Below are positions 1 to 5,494 of a stretch of DNA of 5,515 bases, one piece after another. Position 1 is the first letter of the stretch; each line of letters begins with the position of its first letter. The position numbers and the translations under genes were made by a program. Below the pieces are notes generated by a model. The model had not been told where the DNA came from. It saw only the letters and a list, made by a program, of their open reading frames with translations, and did no database searches. The DNA is taken from assembly GCA_002498285.1 (NCBI GenBank), contig DAGU01000015.1, forward strand, positions 4,833-10,347, read 5' to 3'. Source of the stretch: Methanomassiliicoccus sp. UBA386. GTDB taxonomy: Archaea > Thermoplasmatota > Thermoplasmata > Methanomassiliicoccales > Methanomassiliicoccaceae.

Positions 1-20
1 CACTAAACTCCACTCACCTT

Positions 21-37
21 CCCCTCCTTAGGAGGGG
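21..37. terminator. GC-rich hairpin, possible transcript end
   Basis: CCCCTCC (21-27) pairs perfectly with GGAGGGG (31-37) around a TTA loop; as DNA it is a 17-bp odd palindrome. On the plus strand it is followed within about 10 nt by a weak T-rich stretch ending in TGTTTT (46-51). On the minus strand it lies 86 nt past the stop of the STAND gene, with no T run after it. It could end a plus-strand transcript entering from the left or stabilise the 3' end of the STAND mRNA. Archaeal termination usually depends on T tracts rather than hairpins, so the role is uncertain. The rest of 1-122 shows no gene I can support. Confidence 0.35.
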
Positions 38-122
38 CTGCATTCTGTTTTCCTGCCACCTCTTTAAGAATCACATCATAGGGGCCCGCCGTCTGGCGAT
101 GATCTTCATCAGCCCTGTGGGA

Positions 123-2816
123 TTAAGCCGTGATGCGCTCCAGGGCACCTTCGACTTCCTTGCGCAGTTTCTCGGCCGCTCCATCGCTGGACAGCTGGAG
201 CGCCTCGTTCAGCAGTTGAGATGCGCCTTCCCGGTCCCCATTGTTGATGTACTCATGGGATATCTCGAAAAGCCATCTGCTCAGAATTAGGGGCATGGAC
301 ATCTGTCTCACAATGTTCAGGGCGATGTTGAACTCCTCCTTGGCCCACTCCCAGTCATTTCTGCGGCTGTGTATGTACCCTTGTGTGAGATGCACGTCGG
401 CTACTAAGTGGGGATTGCCGAGTTTCCTGAACAATTCCGCCACTGAATCCAATAGCTCCTCGGCGTGACTCAGGTCGCCCAGTTCGAGGAGCGAGCCTGC
501 CAGGTTGCGTGTGGCATAGCCCCGCAGGAACATATTGCCCGATAGTTGCCCCATCTTCACTGCTCGCTCGTAATACCTAACCGCTTCGGCATCATTGTCC
601 ATGTCACCTAACGTAACGCCTATGCCGATGCAAACCTTCGTTATTTCGTCCACGTCGCCGGTGCGCTCCACCTCCTCCAGCGCCTCCTTCTTGGCGTTCA
701 GGGCCCTTGCATGGTCCATCATGCCGGTGTAGATGCGCCCGATGCCATAGAGCGCCCTCCCCATGTTGGCATGGTCGCCGATGGAGCGCGCTATCTCGTA
801 TGAAAGCTGATACTTTGCTAGCGCCTCGTTCGAGCGGCCGCGGTCCTGCATGATGCCTCCGAGACCGTAGTGCACGTTGACCAGAGTGTGCTTGTCGCCT
901 ATGGCGGCGGCCCGCTCCAGGCTTCTGTTGAAGCAGCTCTCGGCCCGCTCGAGGTTCGATCTTCGCAGATGGACCAGGCCGATGCGCCAGTCTATCTCGG
1001 CGAGAACCCTCGGGTCGACCGCGGGATCGGCCAGACGGCCCGCTTCCTCATAGCGGTCCATGGCCCTGTCCCACTCCCCCTGGAGGTCCAGCACCTCCCC
1101 GTCCAGAAGAAGGACCTCAAGCCTCTCGCTCTTCCCCATCTTGGAGGCTCCGGCCTGGAGTTCGGACAGCAGGGGGGCGAAGGGAAGCCCGTACCCCTTG
1201 GCGATGATGGTCCTCCCATGGGAGGCGGCGATGCGGACCGCCATGTCATGCTCCTGAGCCTTCAGCGCATGGTACATGGCCTCCACCTGGCTGGGGGCCG
1301 AGCTATTCTGAAGGTAGTAGCGGCAAGCCGCGCGATGGTAGCTCGTACGCTGCCTGGGCGTCAGCCGCGAATAGAAGAAGTCGCGCAGCAGGTCGTGCAT
1401 GCCCACCATGCGTCCCACCGACTCGTGCATGAGCGACTTGCCTAGGAGCGAGTCCATGGTGTCATAGTCAACCAGGTAGTCGTTGTAGCTCATCTCCTTG
1501 GAAGTGCCGTCCAGCTGCTTGGCCACCTCCTCCTCCATGGTGAAGAACGCCTCGATGAGCACCGGGTAGCGGAATATGGAGGCGACCTCCAGGATCCGCC
1601 TCTCGGTGAGGTCCAGCTTGCTCAGCACCTCCTGCTCGATGAACATCCTGACGTTCTTTCCCAGCGCGCTCCTCGGGTTATCGACCAGTTCGAGGAAAAG
1701 GGGATGCCCCTTGGTGGCCAGGTAGATGTCCATGAACCCTTTCTCGGGAATGTCGCGGCTGCGAAGAAGCCTGAAACTGCTCTCCTTGTCAAGACCGTCC
1801 AGCATCAGTTCGATGACGGTCCCCTTGAACACCGCGGTCCGACTGTAGAACGAGGGGATCTCCCGGCCGGTGCAGATCAGATGCACCTCGGGGAGGTTCT
1901 CAAGCACTCCCACGATGGCGCTGAGGAACGTCTCCACCGAGGGATCGGCCTTCTGCACGTCATCCAGGATGATGACCGCCGAGAGGTCCTTGAGCTCGGT
2001 CTCCAGCAGAACGGTGATCTCCCCCACCTGCGGGACCTCGTTCCTGGACAGGTAATTTTCCAAACCCTTTCGTCCAAGCTGCGAGAGGAACTCGGCGAAG
2101 GGGGCGAGCAGTATCTTGAGGGTGACCCACTCGTGTATGCGGTACCAGAAGAGGTTGCGCTCATCCCTGATGTCCTGGACGAACTTGGCGATGAGGGTGG
2201 TCTTCCCCATGCCCGGTATGCCCACCACGGCCATGACGCGGGCCGTCCTGGAATCGATGAACTGGGACAGCTGGTTCAGCTCTTCGGTACGTCCGTAGAA
2301 GCTGCGCACCGCCGGCTTGCGGTCGGTATAGTCGACATAGCGCCTTTCCGCCTTCACCCTGCCCTCATGGAAGGAAGCGCAATCGAACTTGCCATGCTCT
2401 ACGCCCATGGCCATTTCCAGGAAGGTGTACCGTCTGGGGAGGTACACGCCCAGCTTGCCCACGATGTCCTTGTGCACCCGGCCGTCGAAGTCCATCACGC
2501 TGATGGGGACGGACTCGATCTCCTCCTTCAGCTCCAGCGCGGCCTGGAATCCCATCGGGGTGAGGAAGTACACCTTTTTGACGGTGGGAAAGCCCTTGAC
2601 GTGCTTGGTGTGCACCTCCACCAGCCCTTCCTTGGCCAGGGCGTTGACTATCTTGGAGACGTTGTTGCGCCCCACCTCAACCGCATCTGCGATGCCCTCC
2701 TGGGTGGCGGAAGCGGGCGCATCGGCGTCATTAATGAACCTATGGTAGTTCAGGATGTGAAGTGTGACCTTCTCCCGCACGGTCAGCAGGGTCTTCTTTC
2801 CGGCTCGGACTGACAC
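123..2816 (-). CDS. STAND-class regulator: winged helix, NB-ARC-like NTPase, TPR repeats
   Basis: Predicted cytoplasmic 897-residue NTP-switch regulator. Residues about 10-100 form a winged helix of MarR/archaeal type, with a recognition-helix-like segment near 42-63 and a wing near 66-85. Residues about 101-170 are an unassigned linker. The NTPase begins at FYGRTEEL (173-180), followed by Walker A GIPGMGKTT (199-207), Walker B VIILDD (281-286), a sensor-like CTGR (315-318), GHPL (370-373, the GLPL equivalent) and an MHD triad (473-475). Residues about 485-550 resemble the helical arm after the NTPase of MalT/LAL regulators. Eight TPR-like units follow (about 565-880). No signal peptide or membrane segment is seen. 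The start is GTG, directly after an in-frame TAG, with AAGGTG 9 nt upstream; the stop is TAA. It is divergent from a DUF835 gene. By analogy with MalT-like STANDs, ligand binding to the TPRs would release the ADP-locked form and change DNA binding; that is inference. A role in antiviral defence is possible, but no effector other than the winged helix is present. Confidence 0.93.
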   Translation of the reverse strand: MSVRAGKKTLLTVREKVTLHILNYHRFINDADAPASATQEGIADAVEVGRNNVSKIVNALAKEGLVEVHTKHVKGFPTVKKVYFLTPMGFQAALELKEEIESVPISVMDFDGRVHKDIVGKLGVYLPRRYTFLEMAMGVEHGKFDCASFHEGRVKAERRYVDYTDRKPAVRSFYGRTEELNQLSQFIDSRTARVMAVVGIPGMGKTTLIAKFVQDIRDERNLFWYRIHEWVTLKILLAPFAEFLSQLGRKGLENYLSRNEVPQVGEITVLLETELKDLSAVIILDDVQKADPSVETFLSAIVGVLENLPEVHLICTGREIPSFYSRTAVFKGTVIELMLDGLDKESSFRLLRSRDIPEKGFMDIYLATKGHPLFLELVDNPRSALGKNVRMFIEQEVLSKLDLTERRILEVASIFRYPVLIEAFFTMEEEVAKQLDGTSKEMSYNDYLVDYDTMDSLLGKSLMHESVGRMVGMHDLLRDFFYSRLTPRQRTSYHRAACRYYLQNSSAPSQVEAMYHALKAQEHDMAVRIAASHGRTIIAKGYGLPFAPLLSELQAGASKMGKSERLEVLLLDGEVLDLQGEWDRAMDRYEEAGRLADPAVDPRVLAEIDWRIGLVHLRRSNLERAESCFNRSLERAAAIGDKHTLVNVHYGLGGIMQDRGRSNEALAKYQLSYEIARSIGDHANMGRALYGIGRIYTGMMDHARALNAKKEALEEVERTGDVDEITKVCIGIGVTLGDMDNDAEAVRYYERAVKMGQLSGNMFLRGYATRNLAGSLLELGDLSHAEELLDSVAELFRKLGNPHLVADVHLTQGYIHSRRNDWEWAKEEFNIALNIVRQMSMPLILSRWLFEISHEYINNGDREGASQLLNEALQLSSDGAAEKLRKEVEGALERITA
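177..1124 (-). repeat. Eight TPR-like units, exact 40-residue (120-bp) pitch
   Basis: Protein-level tandem repeat in the C-terminal third of the STAND protein. The conserved helix-B alanine recurs at residues 585, 625, 665, 705, 745, 785, 825 and 865. The small helix-A residue recurs at 573, 613, 653, 693, 733, 773, 813 and 853; it is Gly in six units, Ala in one and Ser in one. An IGD-like turn ends the units at 640/641, 680/681, 720/721, 760/761 and 800/801. There is no insertion or deletion between units. The 40-residue pitch is longer than the classical 34-residue TPR and resembles the long-helix TPRs of signal-binding regulators. Such arrays usually bind a peptide, a protein or a small ligand; the ligand here is unknown. 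Confidence 0.8.
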
Positions 2817-2825
2817 CTAGAGATG

Positions 2826-2831
2826 CACCTT
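2826..2831 (-). promoter_or_regulatory. Ribosome-binding site deciding the GTG start of the STAND gene
   Basis: The minus strand reads AAGGTG, then nine bases, then the GTG codon at 2816-2814. The motif matches the archaeal 16S anti-Shine-Dalgarno sequence. An in-frame TAG sits between the motif and the GTG, so translation cannot begin further upstream in this frame unless TAG is read through. Confidence 0.6.
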
Positions 2832-2860
2832 GCGCGTGGTATGGCGTTCAGAATCAAAAA

Positions 2861-2870
2861 GAGCATGCTC
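2861..2870. promoter_or_regulatory. Perfect 10-bp palindrome, candidate operator
   Basis: GAGCATGCTC is a perfect self-complementary sequence in the middle of the divergent spacer, 6 bp from the shared TATA-like box (2877-2887). Relative to the minus-strand gene it lies between the box and the predicted transcription start; relative to the plus-strand gene it lies immediately upstream of the box. A dimeric winged-helix protein bound here could affect both promoters. The adjacent winged-helix STAND protein is the obvious candidate, but this is inference from position and symmetry alone. Confidence 0.4.
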
Positions 2871-2917
2871 AAAACCGTATTAAATACTCACAATCCGAAG
2901 CGGAAGAGGAAGTTGTC

Positions 2918-2922
2918 GAGGT
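2918..2922 (+). promoter_or_regulatory. Ribosome-binding site of the plus-strand DUF835 gene
   Basis: GAGGT lies six bases before the ATG at 2929. It is a good Shine-Dalgarno match at normal spacing and supports this ATG as the start. Confidence 0.65.
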
Positions 2923-2928
2923 CATAAT

Positions 2929-3474
2929 ATGAACAGTAACGCCAGGAAAGACACCCGCATCACTCTGCTAATCGAAGGATATCCCCGTACGGGCTACCAG
3001 ACGTACGCCAGGCTGGTCGGTGGATCCTCTGGCGGTCTGAGCATCGGCCGCCTTCATCCTGACTACGTGGCGCAGAAATATGGTCTGGAAAGGTCTAAGC
3101 GCTACTGGCTCAGTAGCCAGAAAGGGGCGGGAACCATATCCCCCAAGGCCCTGGGCGCTCTGGTGAAGGCCCTCCACTCTGAGCTTAGAGGGCGTGCGGG
3201 CGGGACGGTGCTTCTGGACGGCCTGGAATATCTGTTGCTGTTCCATGACATCGGCAAGATGATGGGCATCCTCCAGGAGATCGACGGCCTGCTTCAGCAG
3301 GCCGACGTGACGATGCTGGTGCTCCTCGACCCTCATACCTTCGAGCCAAGGGACCTGGAGCGCCTGTGGGAGGCCTACCCCAAGCTCACCTCAGAGGAGC
3401 TGCTGGATGACGCTAGAGCTGAGCAAAGCATCGACATTAATGCGATAGCCGGGAAAGAGTGCGCCGACCTGTAG
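2929..3474 (+). CDS. DUF835 domain protein, copy 1
   Basis: A 181-residue protein that I assign to DUF835, a euryarchaeal family of unknown function often found alone or joined to sensor and kinase domains. The domain spans about residues 10-150: a first strand ITLLIEGY (11-18), RLHP (41-44), YGL (51-53), YWLS (59-62), ISP (70-72), the core strand VLLDGLEYLLL (94-104) and the late strand MLVLLDPHTFEPRDL (129-143). VLLDGLEYLL resembles a Walker B strand, but no Walker A loop is visible, so NTPase activity is not expected. Residues about 151-181 are an acidic tail, absent from the second copy. No signal peptide or membrane segment is seen. It starts at ATG with a good ribosome-binding site and ends at TAG. 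It is divergent from the STAND gene and convergent with a second DUF835 gene 15 bp away. A signalling or regulatory role is inference from family and context. Confidence 0.88.
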   Translation: MNSNARKDTRITLLIEGYPRTGYQTYARLVGGSSGGLSIGRLHPDYVAQKYGLERSKRYWLSSQKGAGTISPKALGALVKALHSELRGRAGGTVLLDGLEYLLLFHDIGKMMGILQEIDGLLQQADVTMLVLLDPHTFEPRDLERLWEAYPKLTSEELLDDARAEQSIDINAIAGKECADL

Positions 3475-3489
3475 GCGCCCCGCCCCTCA

Positions 3490-4029
3490 TCATTCAACGA
3501 CCTCCGCCCACCGGCGGAGATAGGCAAGGGTTCTCGGGTCCAGGGTCAGCGGGTCGACCGATATGACCAGGACCGCCTGGGAGGACATGACGACGTCGTT
3601 GATCCTCTCCACGGTCGCCAGGACCTTCTTGACCTCGTTGTATAGAAGAAGATATTCGACCCCTTCGAGCATGACGATGCCATCCGGGTTCTCTGACAGG
3701 AAGGCGCTTATCCCCTGGAATAGCCTGTTAAGCTGGTCTGGAGGGATGTTCCTGGGGCCAGCCCGTTCGCTGAGCCATATGGACTCTTCGGCGTCCATTC
3801 CTATCCGTTCAGCCAAGAGGCCAGGGTGCAGCCTGGTGACGGTGAGCACGCGGGATCCCATCTCGCCCAGGCGGCAGGCCATGCGGCCTGTGCCCTCCAC
3901 GCGCTTCTCGTAGACAATATACGTCCTTCCGCGGTCCATCGTGATGCTCTGGTGGCCTATGTTTATGCTAAATGAGATCAGCCTTCTTGTCGGCTCGCCA
4001 TTGAACGCATCCACGGACAGAGTGCACAC
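3490..4029 (-). CDS. DUF835 domain protein, copy 2
   Basis: A second DUF835 protein of up to 179 residues, diverged from copy 1 but alignable along its whole length. Shared blocks are RLHP (66-69), a Gly after the following helix (IGM, 76-78), IWLS (84-87), IPP (95-97), the core strand IVMLEGVEYLLLY (118-130) and VDPLTLDPRTL (158-168). The Asp of LLDGLEYLL in copy 1 is Glu here (E122). The listed start is GTG at 4029-4027, preceded by an in-frame TAG (4038-4036). The AAAGG before it is only one base away, too close for a normal ribosome-binding site. A GTG at codon 6 or the ATG at codon 31 (3939), which matches where copy 1 begins relative to the domain, are real alternatives; the latter gives 149 residues. 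It ends at TGA with no acidic tail. It lies on the same strand as trpB2 but 157 bp after it, with TATA-like boxes of its own. Function unknown. Confidence 0.85.
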   Translation of the reverse strand: MCTLSVDAFNGEPTRRLISFSINIGHQSITMDRGRTYIVYEKRVEGTGRMACRLGEMGSRVLTVTRLHPGLLAERIGMDAEESIWLSERAGPRNIPPDQLNRLFQGISAFLSENPDGIVMLEGVEYLLLYNEVKKVLATVERINDVVMSSQAVLVISVDPLTLDPRTLAYLRRWAEVVE

Positions 4030-4100
4030 ACCTTTCTAGATTTTTATATTAAGGGGGGGAACGACTTTAGAATATATGTATTTAGGCATAAATCTGAACG
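4030..4100 (-). promoter_or_regulatory. Promoter region of DUF835 copy 2, two TATA-like boxes
   Basis: On the minus strand this AT-rich stretch has TACATATATT (4080-4071) and TTAATATAAAAA (4052-4041), separated by a run of seven C (seven G at 4053-4059 on the plus strand). The outer box would start transcription near 4050 and leave a leader of about 20 nt before the GTG at 4029. The inner box would start near 4021, inside the listed coding region, and would favour a shorter protein from codon 6 or 31. The C run directly upstream of the inner box is a poor match to a purine-rich BRE, so I favour the outer box. Confidence 0.45.
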
Positions 4101-4101
4101 C

Positions 4102-4116
4102 CTTCACGGCGTGAAG
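4102..4116. promoter_or_regulatory. 15-bp palindrome between trpB2 and DUF835 copy 2
   Basis: CTTCACG (4102-4108) and CGTGAAG (4110-4116) are perfect inverted arms around one G. The site lies about 20 bp upstream of the outer TATA-like box of DUF835 copy 2 and 70 bp past the trpB2 stop. It could be an operator for an upstream-binding activator or a small RNA hairpin at the trpB2 3' end. It does not match the palindrome at 2861-2870, so there is no evidence that one protein binds both. Confidence 0.35.
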
Positions 4117-4146
4117 CCCCTGGACCGCTGTCTTCGAAGGGGCGGC

Positions 4147-4160
4147 AGAAAGGAAAATGG
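4147..4160 (-). terminator. Weak T-rich terminator after trpB2
   Basis: The minus strand reads CCATTTTCCTTTCT about 27 nt after the trpB2 stop. Archaeal polymerase terminates at T-rich stretches, and this is the only such tract before the next promoter. The T runs are short and interrupted, so some transcripts may continue into DUF835 copy 2. Confidence 0.3.
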
Positions 4161-4186
4161 GTTTGGAAGCGGTTTCACCGACCTGC

Positions 4187-5494
4187 CTACAGCCTGTTGC
4201 GCAGGTACCGGTCATAGCCGGCCATGTCAAGCAGGCCATGACCTGACAGGTTGAACACGATGACCTTCTCCTCGTTGTTCTTCTTGGCCTCCAGGGCGAG
4301 GTCCATGGCGCCCTTGATGGCATGGCAGCTCTCCGGGGCGGGGATGATGCCCTCGGTCTGGGCGAAGGTTACGCCCGCAGCGAAGGTTTCGTTCTGCTCG
4401 TAGGCATACGTCTTCATGTATCCCAGTTCGGCGACCTTGGAGACCGAGGGGGCCATGCCATGGTAGCGGAGCCCACCGGCATGTATGGCCGAGGGTACGA
4501 AATCGCATCCCAGGGTGTACATCTTGAGCAGGGGCGTCATCCCGCCGGTGTCGCCATAGTCGTAGCGGAGCTCTCCCTTCGTCAGCGACGGGACGGAGAC
4601 CGGCTCGGTGGCGATGAACTCCGTCTCCACCTTTCCCTGGATCTTCTTTCCCATCATGGGGAAGCAGAACCCGGCGAAGTTGCTGCCGCCGCCCACGCAG
4701 GCCACCATGTAGTCGGGAACGGTATCGATCTGCTCCAGCTGCATCATGACCTCCTGTCCGATGACGGTCTGGTGCAGCATGACATGGTTGAGGACGCTGC
4801 CCAGTGAGTACTTGGTGTTCTTCTGGTGAAGGCACACCTCCACCGCCTCGGTGATGGCGATGCCCAGGGTCCCGGGGTGGTCCGGCGTTTTGGCGTTAAT
4901 GGAGCGTCCATACTCGGTCACGTCGCTGGGCGAGGAGTGCACCGTGGCGCCGTAGGTCTCCATGACCAGCCTCCTGAAGGGCTTCTGCTCGTAGGAGGTG
5001 CGCACCATGAACACCTTGCAGCCAAGGCCGAAGTGGGCGCACGCCAGGGACAAAGCGGTTCCCCACTGGCCGGCTCCCGTCTCGGTGGTGAGATGCTCCA
5101 CCCCTTCCTTCATGTTGAGGTACGCCTGAGGTATGGCGGAGTTGGGCTTGTGCGATCCCGCCGGGGACAGGTCCTCGCGCTTGAAGTAGATCTTGGCGGG
5201 GGTCTTGAGGTACCTCTCAAGCCTCCGCGCTCTCTGCAGAGGAGACGGCCGCCCTATCATCAGGTAGGCGTCCCTCACCTCTTCCGGGATGTCGATGTAC
5301 CTTTCCACCGACATCTCCTGAGCTATGGCGCCCTTGGGAAAGATGGCTTCCAGATCTTCCGGCCTCATCGGCTGGTTGGTGACCGGGTTGAGCGGCGGTG
5401 GGAGGGGCTCGGGAAGGTCAGCGGCTATGTTGTACCACTTGGTCGGAATGTCGTCCGGCCGAAGATCAATACGGTCATCCTTGGAAATCGACAT
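4187..5494 (-). CDS. trpB2: Tryptophan synthase beta subunit, TrpB2 type
   Basis: A 435-residue PLP enzyme that condenses indole with serine, or in characterised TrpB2 enzymes O-phosphoserine, to make tryptophan in the cytoplasm. The Schiff-base lysine is K116 in GSHKPNSA (113-120). The catalytic glutamate is E138 in ETGAGQWG (138-145); the W where TrpB1 has H is a TrpB2 feature. GGGSN (268-272) binds the PLP phosphate, and NLSGHGLLDM (415-424) carries the serine near the PLP ring nitrogen. The long N-terminal extension (about residues 1-75, with WYN at 20-22 and a proline-rich stretch at 28-38) and the length above about 400 residues also separate TrpB2 from TrpB1. All key residues are present, so the enzyme should be active. 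The start is ATG at 5494; no clear ribosome-binding site lies in the 21 bases visible upstream, and there is no in-frame stop there, so the start is likely but not proven. The stop is TAG. No trpA is in view, so it may act without a tight alpha-beta complex. Confidence 0.95.
   Translation of the reverse strand: MSISKDDRIDLRPDDIPTKWYNIAADLPEPLPPPLNPVTNQPMRPEDLEAIFPKGAIAQEMSVERYIDIPEEVRDAYLMIGRPSPLQRARRLERYLKTPAKIYFKREDLSPAGSHKPNSAIPQAYLNMKEGVEHLTTETGAGQWGTALSLACAHFGLGCKVFMVRTSYEQKPFRRLVMETYGATVHSSPSDVTEYGRSINAKTPDHPGTLGIAITEAVEVCLHQKNTKYSLGSVLNHVMLHQTVIGQEVMMQLEQIDTVPDYMVACVGGGSNFAGFCFPMMGKKIQGKVETEFIATEPVSVPSLTKGELRYDYGDTGGMTPLLKMYTLGCDFVPSAIHAGGLRYHGMAPSVSKVAELGYMKTYAYEQNETFAAGVTFAQTEGIIPAPESCHAIKGAMDLALEAKKNNEEKVIVFNLSGHGLLDMAGYDRYLRNRL

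Larger units (their letters stand above)
2817..2928. promoter_or_regulatory. Divergent promoter region, STAND gene and DUF835 gene
   Basis: This 112-bp spacer separates two divergently transcribed genes. A TATA-like box, GTATTAAATAC (2877-2887), is itself a perfect inverted repeat around a central A, so it reads much the same on both strands. For the plus gene, a start about 25 bp after the box centre falls near 2907 and gives a leader of about 20 nt that contains the GAGGT ribosome-binding site. For the minus gene, the same spacing puts the start near 2857 and gives a leader of about 40 nt. No second box of equal quality was found for the minus gene. Start sites are inferred from spacing only. 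Confidence 0.6.

Noticed and set aside
1..28. Possible start of a further minus-strand gene at the left edge: AAGGTGAG followed by a GTG at 3-1
   Set aside because: The Shine-Dalgarno match is good, but the first GTG in the motif meets a TAG after three codons, and the second is at the window edge with no coding sequence visible.
78..125. Possible C/D box RNA from CTGATGA on the minus strand just after the STAND stop
   Set aside because: The C-box match is imperfect and no CTGA D box follows at a workable distance. The small GATGA/TCATC inverted repeat here is within chance expectation.
870..1445. Plus-strand open frame of 191 codons opposite the TPR region
   Set aside because: Antisense to conserved TPR repeats, with no domain and no promoter or ribosome-binding site that fits.
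1704..2813. Long plus-strand open frame of 369 codons opposite the STAND gene
   Set aside because: It lies fully antisense to a gene with clear domain motifs; its translation is rich in His, Gly, Leu and Asp with no recognisable domain. Long antisense frames are expected in GC-rich coding DNA.
123..2816. STAND protein as an antiviral (Avs/NLR-like) defence gene
   Set aside because: No nuclease, protease, TIR or membrane effector domain is present and no other defence gene is in view. The only output domain is a winged helix, which favours transcription control.
2814..2831. Upstream extension of the STAND gene through the TAG before its GTG, read as pyrrolysine
   Set aside because: An earlier in-frame GTG exists four codons upstream, but it has no ribosome-binding site, while the chosen GTG has AAGGTG at a workable distance.
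2929..4029. DUF835 proteins as KaiC- or RecA-like ATPases
   Set aside because: No Walker A motif is visible in either copy; only a Walker B-like strand remains, so an ATPase call is not supported.
4227..4835. Other open frames of up to 202 codons overlapping trpB2 on both strands
   Set aside because: They overlap catalytic motifs of trpB2, have composition typical of shifted-frame reading (Arg, His, Pro rich) and show no domain.
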